A stretch of 64,000 nucleotides of DNA, from NCBI RefSeq assembly GCF_008642335.1, contig NZ_CP029191.1:1116001-1180000 (forward strand), written 5' to 3'. Shown piece after piece: positions 17,848 to 26,163 of the stretch. Position numbers and translations under genes: made by a program. The notes under the pieces were generated by a model that did not search any database, was not told where the DNA came from, and saw only the letters and a program-made list of their open reading frames with translations. This stretch comes from Streptomyces venezuelae (GTDB lineage: Bacteria; Actinomycetota; Actinomycetes; Streptomycetales; Streptomycetaceae). The stretch's first letter is position 1, and each line of letters opens with the position of its first letter.

Positions 17848-18222
17848 ATGAGTGAGCGAGCTCTTCGCGGCACGCGCCTCGTGGTGACAAGCTACGAGAC
17901 CGACCGCGGCATCGACCTGGCACCTCGCCAGGCCGTGGAGTACGCATGCCAGAACGGACATCGTTTCGAGATGCCGTTCTCGGTCGAGGCGGAGATCCCG
18001 CCGGAGTGGGAGTGCAAGGTCTGCGGGGCCCAGGCACTCCTCGTGGACGGCGACGGACCTGAGGAGAAGAAGGGCAAGCCGGCGCGTACGCACTGGGACA
18101 TGCTCATGGAGCGCCGCACCCGAGAGGAGCTCGAAGAGGTCCTCGAGGAGCGACTCGCGGTTCTCCGGTCCGGTGCCATGAACATCGCGGTGCACCCGCG
18201 TGACAGCCGCAAGTCCGCCTGA
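17848..18222 (+). CDS. rbpA: RNA polymerase-binding protein RbpA
   Basis: 124 residues, the normal length, from ATG 17848. A zinc-binding set is visible: the CQNGH pair at residues about 34-38, then WECKVCG at about 55-60. A basic linker (EEKKGKPARTHWDMLMERR) and the C-terminal sigma-interaction helix (TREELEEVLEERLAVL) follow. RbpA binds RNA polymerase and the principal sigma factor HrdB, and stimulates open-complex formation. A SigR promoter lies upstream and a strong terminator downstream. Confidence 0.97.
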   Translation: MSERALRGTRLVVTSYETDRGIDLAPRQAVEYACQNGHRFEMPFSVEAEIPPEWECKVCGAQALLVDGDGPEEKKGKPARTHWDMLMERRTREELEEVLEERLAVLRSGAMNIAVHPRDSRKSA

Positions 18223-18274
18223 CGACGGACGCTGCGGCACACCGCATCACGAAGCACCAGGCACAACGCAGTAC

Positions 18275-18317
18275 AAAAGGGCCGGGGCCACTGCTGAGCA
18301 GTGGCCCCGGCCCTTTT
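18275..18317. terminator. Bidirectional terminator between rbpA and fxsA
   Basis: Perfect 21-bp inverted repeat (arms 18275-18295 and 18297-18317, centre near CTGAG) beginning AAAAGGGCCGGGG and ending CCCCGGCCCTTTT. The A-tract on one side and T-tract on the other let it work for rbpA rightward and fxsA leftward. Confidence 0.92.
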
Positions 18318-18346
18318 GCGTGTCCGGCCCTTCTTCGTGTCGGCAC

Positions 18347-18922
18347 TCAATGGGGCAGCTGCGGGTCGTCCGGGCGCGGGCCGCGCATGGGCGGCTCGTC
18401 GTCCCTGATGACCTCACCCTGCACGACCTTGCCGTCGGGGCGGTGCATCCGCGCCTGCTGATAGGCGTCCCCCAGGCCGCCGGGCGTCGCCTCGCGCACC
18501 TTGCGCTCGAAGGTCCGCTCCGCGTACTTCCCCAGGGCCTTCTGGACCGGCGGGATGAGCAGGATCAGCCCCAGGGCGTCCGAGATGAGCCCCGGCAGGA
18601 TGATCAGCAGGCCGCCCAGCATCGTCAGGGCGCCGCCTCCCCCGGTCTCCCGGGCGGGCGTCACACCGCTCTGCTGCTGTTGCACCGCCTCGCTGAGCTT
18701 CCGGAACGCCCGGCGCCCCGCGCGCTTGATCACCGCGGAGCCGAGCACGAGGCCGCCCACCAGGAGCAGGAAGACCACGAACCCGCTCGTGGCCCCCGCC
18801 ACGACGGTGAGCAGCCAGATTTCCAGGACCAGCCACGCGGCGATGCCGAGCGGCAGGAACCTCAGGGGCCCGGAGCGCCGGGGCCGGGCGGGTCGGATGG
18901 GAGGCGGTGCGCCAGTCGTCAT
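18347..18922 (-). CDS. fxsA: FxsA family membrane protein
   Basis: 191 residues from ATG 18922. Basic N-terminus, then membrane segments at about residues 22-40 (FLPLGIAAWLVLEIWLLTVV), 45-62 and 97-122 (MLGGLLIILPGLISDALGLI). The LLIILPGLISDALGLILLIPP helix is the FxsA signature. The E. coli FxsA suppresses F-plasmid exclusion of phage T7; the native role is unknown. The actinobacterial version has a longer hydrophilic tail, seen here as acidic/Pro-rich text. Confidence 0.9.
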   Translation of the reverse strand: MTTGAPPPIRPARPRRSGPLRFLPLGIAAWLVLEIWLLTVVAGATSGFVVFLLLVGGLVLGSAVIKRAGRRAFRKLSEAVQQQQSGVTPARETGGGGALTMLGGLLIILPGLISDALGLILLIPPVQKALGKYAERTFERKVREATPGGLGDAYQQARMHRPDGKVVQGEVIRDDEPPMRGPRPDDPQLPH

Positions 18923-18986
18923 GCTCCCAGTGTGCCTGGGCCCGCCTCAGTCCGGCATAAGGGGATGATCAAGCCCCCTCCGCGCC

Positions 18987-19787
18987 TCAGTCCTGCTTGC
19001 GTCCGATCGCCTTGCCGACCTTGCCGACCCGCTCGCCCACACCCCAGGCCGTGACCCGCCAGAGCGCCTCGACGACGATGTTCTGGCTCATCTTGCTGTC
19101 GCCGAGCTCCCGCTCGACGAAGGTGATGGGCACCTCGACGACGTGGTGGCCCGCCTTGACCGCGCGCCTCGCCAGGTCGACCTGGAAGCAGTAGCCCTGC
19201 GACTCGACCTCGCCGAGTCCGAGGTTCTCGAGGGTCTCGCGGCGGAAGGCGCGGTAGCCGCCCGTCACGTCGCGGATCGGCACGTCGAGCAGGAGGCGCG
19301 AGTACGTGCTGCCGCCGCGGGAGATGAACTCGCGGTGCTTGGGCCAGTTGACGACCCGTCCGCCCGGCACCCAGCGCGAGCCGAGCACGAGGTCGGCGCC
19401 CTTCAGGGCGGTGAGCAGCCGGGGCAGCTCCTCCGGCTGGTGGGAGCCGTCCGCGTCCATCTCGACAAGCACGCCGTAGTCGTGGTCGAGGCCCCAGCGG
19501 AAGCCCGCGAGGTAGGCCGCGCCGAGCCCTTCCTTGCCCTTGCGGTGCAGGACGTGGACCTGCTCGTCCTCGGCCGCGAGCTCGTCGGCGATCTTGCCGG
19601 TGCCGTCGGGGCTGTTGTCGTCGGCGACCAGGATGTGCGCGTCCGGCACGGAGGCGCGCACCCGGCCGACGATGGACTGGATGTTCTCCGCCTCGTTGTA
19701 GGTCGGAATGATCACCAAGGCCGTGCCGAGCGGGCCGAACCGCCTCCCCTGGTCCCCTGCTTCGGAGACCCCGCCGCCGTCGTTCAC
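18987..19787 (-). CDS. ppm1: Polyprenol monophosphomannose synthase
   Basis: 266 residues from GTG 19787, with GAAGGGG six bases upstream. GT2 family features: LVIIPTYNEAENI, HILVADDNSPDGTGKIAD, the metal-binding VEMDADGSHQPEELP, and VTGGYRAFRRETLENLGL. It transfers mannose from GDP-mannose to polyprenyl phosphate for protein O-mannosylation. In S. coelicolor the orthologue is required for phage phiC31 infection. As in that species, the enzyme is not fused to an acyltransferase domain. A long 5' region precedes it. Confidence 0.94.
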   Translation of the reverse strand: MNDGGGVSEAGDQGRRFGPLGTALVIIPTYNEAENIQSIVGRVRASVPDAHILVADDNSPDGTGKIADELAAEDEQVHVLHRKGKEGLGAAYLAGFRWGLDHDYGVLVEMDADGSHQPEELPRLLTALKGADLVLGSRWVPGGRVVNWPKHREFISRGGSTYSRLLLDVPIRDVTGGYRAFRRETLENLGLGEVESQGYCFQVDLARRAVKAGHHVVEVPITFVERELGDSKMSQNIVVEALWRVTAWGVGERVGKVGKAIGRKQD

Positions 19788-20267
19788 TGATGCCCCTTCG
19801 TTCGTACGCAGAGGACCACCATAATGGCCGCTGCCTGCGACGCCGCGACGGCACGGGACGTACTGCGGATCGGGGCCCGGCGCCCTTCGGGCCGGCCCGG
19901 GACCCGCTGGCTGCGGATCGACCGAAAGCCGTTGTCTACTGAGCGTCCGGGCCCCACCCGGGTCACACCTGCCGATTCGGCTGATACGTTCCCTCGCCTC
20001 CGCGTCGCGGGCGCTGGACCTGGCTCCCAGTGGCGGTGCGCCGGTGCGGCACACCACCCGTGACCCAGCGGCGTTCGACGACTGCGTGGAGGTTCGCCGG
20101 TCGGACGTCCTGTGGTGGACCCGGCCGAACCTACCGGCCCACGGCGGCTCTCTGTCAATACCCGGCTGAGCTGGGGCGACTTAACGGACCGCCAGGTCAG
20201 TGCCGAGGATTCCCAGGTCGTACGGAGCCCTGACCGGCCACGATCGGCACCGCGCACCGCCGGGACA
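19788..20267. other. 480-bp intergenic region upstream of ppm1
   Basis: No supported gene. The ppm1 frame stays open leftward from 20057 but lacks a ribosome site and glycosyltransferase similarity in that part. A consensus-like leftward promoter (listed separately) would leave a 330-base or so untranslated leader before ppm1. I see no riboswitch signature in it. Confidence 0.4.
20128..20158 (-). promoter_or_regulatory. Putative leftward sigma70-type promoter
   Basis: On the minus strand TTGACA (20158-20153) and TAGGTT (20133-20128) are separated by 19 bp. The -35 is a perfect consensus, rare in this GC-rich DNA. It would serve ppm1 or a leader transcript. Confidence 0.45.
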
Positions 20268-21911
20268 TCACTCGTCCGGCCCCACGAACACGGTCCTTCC
20301 GCCCACCACCGTGCGCAGGCAGACAGGGAGTTCGGCGCCCGGCGAGAGGTCCGGCAGGCCGGGCGTGCCGGAGCGCGGGTCGGTCGACCAGCGGGCCACA
20401 CGGTCGTCCGGGGCCTGCACCACCAGATCGGAGGTGCGCCACACGGCGTAGTCCGCGGGCGCGCCGGGCACCAGGATGCCCGCGTCGTCACGGCCGACGG
20501 CCCGCCAGCCGCCGCGGGTGTGCGCGGTGAACGCCGCCCGCACCGAGACCCGGTGCTCCGGCGTGCGGTGGAAGGCGGCGGCGCGGACGGTGCCCCAGGG
20601 GTCGAGGGGGGTGACGGGGCTGTCGGAGCCGAAGGCCAGCGGCACACCGGCGCGCAGGAGGGCCGCGTACGGATTGAGGGTGCGGGCGCGTTCGGCGCCG
20701 AGGCGCTGGGCGTACATGCCGTCCTCGCCGCCCCACAGGGCGTCGAAGACGGGCTGGACGGACGCGGTGAGGCCGAACTCGGCGAAGGCGGCGATCGTCT
20801 CCGGGGTGAGCATCTCGGCGTGCTCGACGCGGTGCCGCGCGGCGCGGACGCGGGCCGCACCGACCTTCTCGGCGGCTTGGCGCATGCCGTCGACCACCGC
20901 GGCCACCGCGGCGTCCCCGATGGCGTGGAAGCCCGCCTGGAGGCCTTCCTCGGTGCACGCCACGACGTGGGCGGCGACGGCCGCGGCGTCCAGGTACGCG
21001 GTGCCGGTGTGGGCCGCGTCGGCGTACGGCTCGTGCAGGCAGGCGGTGTGCGAGCCGAGGGCGCCGTCGACGAACAGGTCGCCGGCGGCACCGATCGCGC
21101 CGAGCTCCTTCGCGCGCCGCACGTCCCGCTCGGCCCAGTAGCCGACGACGCGCGGTCCCGGCTCGTCGGCGGCGAGCCGCAGCAGCCCGGTGAAGTCGTC
21201 CTCGTCGGAGATCTCGGGGCCCGCGCACTCGTGCACGGAGCCGATGCCGAGCGAGGCGGCGCGGCGGAGCGCGGCGCGCTGGGCCTCCGTGCGCTGCTGC
21301 GGGGTGATGGCGCCGAGTGCCGCCGCGCGCACGCCGTGGTGGGCGTCGGCGGTCAGCGGGGCGTCCGGGTGGTATCCGGCGCGCTCGGTGACGCCGGGCA
21401 CCAGGTCGAGCAGCGCGGTGGTGACGACCGCCGAGTGGACGTCGATGCGGGAGAGGTAGAGGGGCCTGCCGCCGGCCGCCTCGTCGAGCTCCGCGCGCGT
21501 GGGCGGGCGGCCGCCGGGCCAGCGGGCCGCGTCCCAGCCGTGGCCGAGGAGGACGGTGTCGTGCGGCCGCGCGGCAGCGTGTTCGCGTACGGATACGAGT
21601 GCGTCGGCCAGCGAGCGGGCCCCGGTGAGGTCCAGGCCCGTCAGGGCGAGGCCGGTGGCCGTGGTGTGCACGTGGGCGTCCGTGAACGCCGGGGTGACCA
21701 GGGCTCCTTCGAGGTCGACGACGTCGTCGACGCCGTCGGCGAAGGCGTCGGCCGCGCCCTCGGAGCCGACCCAGGCGACATGTCCGCGCTCGACGACCAT
21801 TGCGGTGGCGAACGGGTCGGCGGGGCTGTGGACGTCGCCGCCGCGCAGCAGCACGGTGCGGTGGTTCGATGGGTCGCGGGGGTCGTTCCCGGGGGCGGTG
21901 CTCTGGCTCAT
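20268..21911 (-). CDS. Amidohydrolase family protein (YtcJ-like)
   Basis: 547 residues from ATG 21911. Metal-dependent hydrolase landmarks: VTPAFTDAHVHTTATGLAL (HxH), GIGSVHECAGPEISDED, and LQAGFHAIGDAAVAAVVDGM. RHRVEHAEML and PLAFGSDSPVTPLDPW complete the amidohydrolase_3 set. There is no signal peptide, so it acts in the cytoplasm on an unknown N-acyl or carbamoyl substrate. It is 42 bp downstream of the Lrp gene on the same strand, so co-transcription is likely. Confidence 0.9.
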   Translation of the reverse strand: MSQSTAPGNDPRDPSNHRTVLLRGGDVHSPADPFATAMVVERGHVAWVGSEGAADAFADGVDDVVDLEGALVTPAFTDAHVHTTATGLALTGLDLTGARSLADALVSVREHAAARPHDTVLLGHGWDAARWPGGRPPTRAELDEAAGGRPLYLSRIDVHSAVVTTALLDLVPGVTERAGYHPDAPLTADAHHGVRAAALGAITPQQRTEAQRAALRRAASLGIGSVHECAGPEISDEDDFTGLLRLAADEPGPRVVGYWAERDVRRAKELGAIGAAGDLFVDGALGSHTACLHEPYADAAHTGTAYLDAAAVAAHVVACTEEGLQAGFHAIGDAAVAAVVDGMRQAAEKVGAARVRAARHRVEHAEMLTPETIAAFAEFGLTASVQPVFDALWGGEDGMYAQRLGAERARTLNPYAALLRAGVPLAFGSDSPVTPLDPWGTVRAAAFHRTPEHRVSVRAAFTAHTRGGWRAVGRDDAGILVPGAPADYAVWRTSDLVVQAPDDRVARWSTDPRSGTPGLPDLSPGAELPVCLRTVVGGRTVFVGPDE

Positions 21912-21953
21912 GGGACCAGTCTCGCCCCTGCGGCCGTGCGGCCGGCGCGGGGG

Positions 21954-22394
21954 TCACACCTGGGGCGGGCGCGCCTCGTACGGAGTGGAGAGGACGACCG
22001 TCGTGCGCGTGGAGACGCCCGCGAGCGCCCGCAGCCGGCTGAGCAGGTGCTCCAGCTCCAGCGGGGTGGCGACGCGGACCTTCAGGATGTAGTTCTCGTC
22101 GCCGGCGACGCTGTGGCACGCCTCGATCTCCGGGACGCCCGCGAGCCGTTCGGCGATGTCGTCGGGGGCGCTGGGGTCGAACGGTTTCACCGAGATGAAG
22201 GCCGTGAGCGGCAGCCCGACGGCCTCGGGGTCGACCACCGCGGCATAACCGCGGATGACACCCCGCTGCTCCAGCCTGCGCACCCGCTGGTGCACGGCCG
22301 AGGTGGACAGGCCCGTGGCCTTGCCCAAGTCGGTGTAGCTCATCCGCCCGTCCTTGACGAGCAGCTGCACGATCTGTCGGTCCAGCTCCTCCAT
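21954..22394 (-). CDS. Lrp/AsnC family transcriptional regulator
   Basis: 146 residues from ATG 22394. N-terminal HTH (LDRQIVQLLVKDGRMSYTDL; GKATGLSTSAVHQRVRRLEQ) and a C-terminal RAM amino-acid-binding domain (LTAFISVKPFDPSAPDDIAE; VAGDENYILKVRVA). The length is typical. It is followed by the amidohydrolase gene and diverges from the zinc-ribbon gene. It probably senses an amino acid. Confidence 0.93.
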   Translation of the reverse strand: MEELDRQIVQLLVKDGRMSYTDLGKATGLSTSAVHQRVRRLEQRGVIRGYAAVVDPEAVGLPLTAFISVKPFDPSAPDDIAERLAGVPEIEACHSVAGDENYILKVRVATPLELEHLLSRLRALAGVSTRTTVVLSTPYEARPPQV

Positions 22395-22599
22395 GCGCCG
22401 AACCTACAGGGCTCTTGATCCGTTCGGATAGCCGACTCGTCTCCCCGCTCGAGGGCAACTTTAATTGGCATGTGACGAACGACACACCTCCGTGGCCGTG
22501 TCCGACGAGATGCAACGATTACCTCTACGACGGGACGGGAAGTGCTTGCTGTGGTCGAGGCCGCAGTGCCTTGTCGGCCCACCCGAGGGGGAGATTCCC

Positions 22600-23028
22600 A
22601 TGCAGAATTTGAAGCGCCCCGGCCGGTCTGCCCGCGCCAAGCAGCAGCCGGTCGCCGAGCCCGAGCCGGAGGGCGTCGAACCGGCTGACGCCTTTCTCGA
22701 CTCCTACGACACTTTTGAGATGTACCGGGTGAACTGCCCCGACTGCGGGCAGCCCATCGCGCTCCTCGCGGACGAGGACGTGCTGCCCGAGCACGCGCTG
22801 TGCCCCACGCCCTGGAACCCGTTCGGCCTCACGGTCTGTGCGGGCACCGGCCGCGCGGCGACCGACGCCGAGCCCACCGACGAGTCGATGGAGGCCCAGG
22901 AGCAGGACACCGCCCTGCTCCTGACGCTCCCTCAGGGGCTCGACTGGCGGACCCAGCCGTTCTCGCACGTGGGCGGTCCGGGCTCGCGCCCCATCCGGGT
23001 GCCGCAGCAGCACCGGCCCGCCGCCTGA
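22600..23028 (+). CDS. Hypothetical protein with single CPDCG knuckle
   Basis: 142 residues from ATG 22600, chosen for the strong GAGGGGGAG site; an open frame back to 22465 lacks one. It has a basic N-terminus (MQNLKRPGRSARAKQQP), an acidic stretch and the motif YRVNCPDCGQPIALL. Two further cysteines (ALCPTPWNPF, TVCAGTG) could complete a zinc site. The C-terminus is polar. No function is recognised; it looks like a conserved Streptomyces small protein. The end abuts the convergent kinase-like gene with 1 bp between. Confidence 0.72.
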   Translation: MQNLKRPGRSARAKQQPVAEPEPEGVEPADAFLDSYDTFEMYRVNCPDCGQPIALLADEDVLPEHALCPTPWNPFGLTVCAGTGRAATDAEPTDESMEAQEQDTALLLTLPQGLDWRTQPFSHVGGPGSRPIRVPQQHRPAA

Positions 23029-23029
23029 T

Positions 23030-24130
23030 TCACCAGTAGGTGCCCTGCACCATGGCGGCCAGGCTGTCGTGGTGCAGGATCAGCGTGTCCGCGGCCCTGG
23101 CGTCCGCCGGCACCGCGGCCTCGCCGAAGTGGACCTGCCGGTAGGCGACGCGCAGCATGACGATCGCGTGCCGCAGGGCCGCGTAGAGCGTGTAGAAGTC
23201 CATGTCGCGCGGTGTGTGTCCGGTGAGCCGGGCGTACGCCGCCTCGACGCGGTCGCGGCGCTGGAAGTCGGGCAGTCCCGGCTGGCCGAAGCTCACCGTC
23301 AGGTCCTGGAAGAAGCGGTGGAGGTAGACGGTCCAGCCGAGGTCGACCTCGCGCGGGGCGAACGCCGCCATCTCCCAGTCCAGGACGGCGGCGGGCTCGA
23401 AGCCGTCGTAGATGATGTTCCCGATGCGCGCGTCGCCCCAGTTGAGCACGGCGTCGCCCTCGTGGCGGGGCCACAGCTCGTCGAGACGGTCGAAGGCGCT
23501 CTCGATGAGGGGTGAGCGGGGCAGCCCGGCCACCACCCATGCGTAGTAGGCGCGTTGGGCCGTCACGTGGCGCCGCAGCGGGCTGCCGTCGCCCGGCGGC
23601 GTGAGGAACGAGGCCTTCTCCGGCGGAACTTGGTCGTGCAGGTGGGCGAGGACGCGGATGGAGGCCTCTTCGAGGTGCGCGCGTTCGGCGTCGGTCGCCG
23701 CGTGCAGCCAATTCCCCTCGTACGTATAGGGCATGACGTCCGGCGGGACGCGCCCTTCGATCCGCTCCATGACGAAGAACGGCGCCCCGAGCGCGCCCGG
23801 GTCCTCCTCCAGCCACAGCGCCCGCGGGACCGGCACGTCGGTGTGCTCGGCGACGAGCCGCATCGTGCGGTACTGACGCGGCATGTCGTAGACGGGGAAG
23901 ATCGTGTACGCCGCCGGGTCCGCCGCGAGACGCAACGCGCAGGCGCCGACCGGCGGTTCGGGGTGTTCGAGGGTGAAGAGCAGGGTCTCGCTGGACATGC
24001 CGTTGGACTCGGGGACGGTCACGTCGGCCGCCTTGGCGCCGGGCAGCCGGGTGTCGAGCCAGGCGCCGAGGCGACGGGCGAGGTCTTCCGGGTCGCGTGT
24101 GGTGGTACGGGGGCGGGGTGCCGTTGCCAT
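23030..24130 (-). CDS. APH/ACAD10-type phosphotransferase family protein
   Basis: 366 residues from ATG 24130 with AAGGAG eight bases upstream. The frame is open much further, but that part belongs to other genes. The kinase-like core has SNGMSSETLLFTLEH, FFVMERIEGRVPP, the catalytic-loop variant LNWGDARIGNIIYDG and the metal motif AAVLDWEMAAF. Brenner's motif normally begins H-G-D; the Trp-Gly-Asp form is, from memory, usual for the actinobacterial ACAD10-like branch. It may phosphorylate hydroxyacyl compounds. It lies 41 bp after a lipocalin-like gene in the same direction. Confidence 0.85.
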   Translation of the reverse strand: MATAPRPRTTTRDPEDLARRLGAWLDTRLPGAKAADVTVPESNGMSSETLLFTLEHPEPPVGACALRLAADPAAYTIFPVYDMPRQYRTMRLVAEHTDVPVPRALWLEEDPGALGAPFFVMERIEGRVPPDVMPYTYEGNWLHAATDAERAHLEEASIRVLAHLHDQVPPEKASFLTPPGDGSPLRRHVTAQRAYYAWVVAGLPRSPLIESAFDRLDELWPRHEGDAVLNWGDARIGNIIYDGFEPAAVLDWEMAAFAPREVDLGWTVYLHRFFQDLTVSFGQPGLPDFQRRDRVEAAYARLTGHTPRDMDFYTLYAALRHAIVMLRVAYRQVHFGEAAVPADARAADTLILHHDSLAAMVQGTYW

Positions 24131-24171
24131 CTCCGTGCTCCTTCCTCCGGGTGCGGGCCCCGGGCGTGCTC

Positions 24172-25299
24172 TCAGGGCGCCACGGAGTCGAATCCGGTGA
24201 AGCCGCTCGGGTCGTGGCGGCCGAAGCAGCCGTGCTCGAAGATGCCGTAACCGGTGCGGCCTTCGAGGGTGAAGCGTGCGGCGTGGTCGATGACGCCGTA
24301 CGCCGCGAGAGGGTGGGCGGCGGGGTCCGACAGGTCGTAGCTGCGGCGGTCGGTCCAGTCGCGGCCGCGCCAGGTGCCGTGCTGCCAGTCGTCGGCGGGC
24401 GGGTAGCCGGCGCCCACGGCCAGGGGCAGCGAGGCGAGCACCTCCACGCCGACCTCCAGGGGCTTGTGGCCGTCCGGGTCGGTGAGGTGGATGACGGCGC
24501 GCTCGGGGTGGCGGGTGCCGGAGCGGTAGGTGATGTCGGTGCGGGGCCAGCCGAGTTGGCGGTCGGGCCGGCCGGGGCGGACGAGAGTGGCGTCGTTGAG
24601 GGTGCGGTAGCCGTCCGCGTCCTCCTGGGCGATGACCATGAGGAAGCGGTCGTCGAGGTGGACGGGGCACCAGATCCAGTGGAAGCCCTCGGTGGCGAAC
24701 TCCTCCTCCAGGCGGCCCCGTTCCTCGCCGGGGACGGGTCGCACGCCCCAGCTGCGGTCGCGGGTCGCGGTCCACTCCCCCGCCGTCACGGCGATCTCCT
24801 CGCCGCCCGCACGGATCGCTCCGGCGGGCCGTCCCGCCTGCACGAAGCGGCGCCCTTCGAGGGTGAGGCGGTCGCCGCGGCGCTGGATGTGGTGGGGCTC
24901 CCACAGGGCGGGGAAGTCGGCGGTCCACGTCAGGTCGTACGAGAGGGACGCGGGGTCGTTCGGGTCGGCGGCGCACGTCAGGCGGATGCGGTGCAGGGGT
25001 TCGTCGACGGTGATGCGGAGCGGGCCGACGCCGAGGTTCATCCGGTCCTCGCCCAGGGCGTCGCTCGCGCGTACGGCGTGGAGCGTGTCCCCGATGCGCA
25101 GAGTGGCGTACGCGTCGATGACGCCGAGGTTCGGATAGACGCCGAGCCCGAGGATGAGCAGGGCGCGGCCCTCGTGGTCGAAGAGGTGGAAGATGCACCG
25201 GTCGTAGGCGTTGCGGTCGCCCGTCGCGACGTACTTCATCGAGAGGGGGACCTGGTGCACGGGGTACTCGTCGAGCGGGACCGGACGGTCGTCTGCCAC
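24172..25299 (-). CDS. Lipocalin-like AttH/DUF7065-type hypothetical protein
   Basis: 375 residues from GTG 25299 with GGGAGG six bases upstream; a GTG at 25320 is possible but has no site. Beta-rich text without signal peptide. The motif TATRDRSWGVRPVP near the middle is shared with CrtC/AttH-like lipocalin-fold proteins, and FHWIWCPVHLDDRFLMVIAQ follows. It forms a leftward pair with the phosphotransferase gene, an arrangement I recall from other actinobacteria, which suggests a shared catabolic step on a hydrophobic substrate. The activity is unknown. Confidence 0.7.
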   Translation of the reverse strand: MADDRPVPLDEYPVHQVPLSMKYVATGDRNAYDRCIFHLFDHEGRALLILGLGVYPNLGVIDAYATLRIGDTLHAVRASDALGEDRMNLGVGPLRITVDEPLHRIRLTCAADPNDPASLSYDLTWTADFPALWEPHHIQRRGDRLTLEGRRFVQAGRPAGAIRAGGEEIAVTAGEWTATRDRSWGVRPVPGEERGRLEEEFATEGFHWIWCPVHLDDRFLMVIAQEDADGYRTLNDATLVRPGRPDRQLGWPRTDITYRSGTRHPERAVIHLTDPDGHKPLEVGVEVLASLPLAVGAGYPPADDWQHGTWRGRDWTDRRSYDLSDPAAHPLAAYGVIDHAARFTLEGRTGYGIFEHGCFGRHDPSGFTGFDSVAP

Positions 25300-25393
25300 G
25301 GCAAACCTCCCTGGTCGCACGGCAGTTCAGGGTGGCGGGAGGCGGACGGGACCTCCGGCGCGGAGTTGACGGTACGTCAGTTCGCGGGGCGGA

Positions 25394-25558
25394 GCCAGAC
25401 ACGTGCGGGCCGGACGCGCAGGGAGCCGGACACATGCGGGGCGGACACATGCGGCGCCGGGCAGGCGCGGGGTCGGACGCGTGCGGGTCGGACACGTGCG
25501 GGTCGGACACGTGCAGGCGGGCACCTGCGGGGCCGGACGCCCGCGGAGCCGGACACCT
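25394..25558. repeat. 15-bp tandem repeat array (about 11 degenerate copies)
   Basis: Head-to-tail units of about 15 bp with consensus TCGGACACGTGCGGG. Units at 25473-25487, 25488-25502 and 25503-25517 differ by one or two bases, and outer units decay. Many copies carry the palindrome CACGTG or a one-base variant. The array fills the gap between two divergent genes. There are no spacers, so it is not a CRISPR. Confidence 0.85.
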
Positions 25559-25665
25559 CACCACGCCGCCGCGGGCCGGCGCGGAAACGGTCGCGGGCGG
25601 GCCAGGAACAGACGCTCGATTCCCCGAGGCGGTGACTTCCGCACGGCGGCGGGCGTTGGCCTTGC

Positions 25666-26163
25666 ATGACCCCCACGGACATGGGACCGGCGCACTTCCC
25701 CACCGGACACCGGCGACGCACCCTGGTGACGGTGCCCGCCTCGGCAGAATCGGTTGCCCAGCGACCCCAAGGACCTCAGGAGCCCCCGCAGCACCAGGCT
25801 CCGTTCCAGTTCGTACAGCAGCTCCCGCACCATCCGCAGCACACGCACCAGCACGCGCCGCACCAGCAGCAGCCCGTGCACCAGCAGCACGCACCGCACG
25901 CGCACCACCCGCAGCAGCAGACGCATCAGGCCTATCCGCAGCAGACGTACCAGCAGCCGTACCAGCACCAGCAGCCCCCCGCGCCCTACCAGCAGCCCCA
26001 CTTCCAGGACCCGCCGATCTACCGCGCCCTGATCCGCCACTGGGCGGACCGGGGCCGCACGCTGCCGGGGCACCACGACGCCGAGTGGGTCAGGCTCGCG
26101 GCGCCGCCGGTGCGCCACGGCCAGTTCAGCGCGAGTCGGGACCCGCGAGGTGACGTGCGATGA
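25666..26163 (+). CDS. Gln/His/Pro-rich low-complexity protein
   Basis: 165 residues from ATG 25666. Residues about 35-115 are a Gln/His/Pro tract (QHTHQHAPHQQQPVHQ and similar) encoded by CAG/CAC codons. The C-terminus is ordinary sequence (IYRALIRHWADRGRTLPGHH, then AEWVRLAAPP). That tail looks conserved from memory of other Streptomyces and supports a real gene. The last 38 bp overlap the 3' end of the convergent acyl-CoA dehydrogenase gene. The opposite-strand Leu/Val-rich frame is the mirror of the CAG tract. Histidine density suggests metal binding or a disordered linker. The function is unknown. Confidence 0.62.
   Translation: MTPTDMGPAHFPTGHRRRTLVTVPASAESVAQRPQGPQEPPQHQAPFQFVQQLPHHPQHTHQHAPHQQQPVHQQHAPHAHHPQQQTHQAYPQQTYQQPYQHQQPPAPYQQPHFQDPPIYRALIRHWADRGRTLPGHHDAEWVRLAAPPVRHGQFSASRDPRGDVR

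Noticed and set aside
25394..25558. Possible CRISPR array
   Set aside because: Units are contiguous 15-mers without spacers and no cas gene is near.
24131..25894. Leftward frame fusing the phosphotransferase with another 580 residues
   Set aside because: It runs antisense or out of frame through the lipocalin-like gene and the 15-bp repeats; the ATG at 24130 has an AAGGAG site.
25558..26118. Leftward Leu/Val/Arg-rich frame, possible membrane protein
   Set aside because: It is the complement of the CAG-rich tract, has no ribosome site, and the opposite strand has an ordinary conserved-looking tail.
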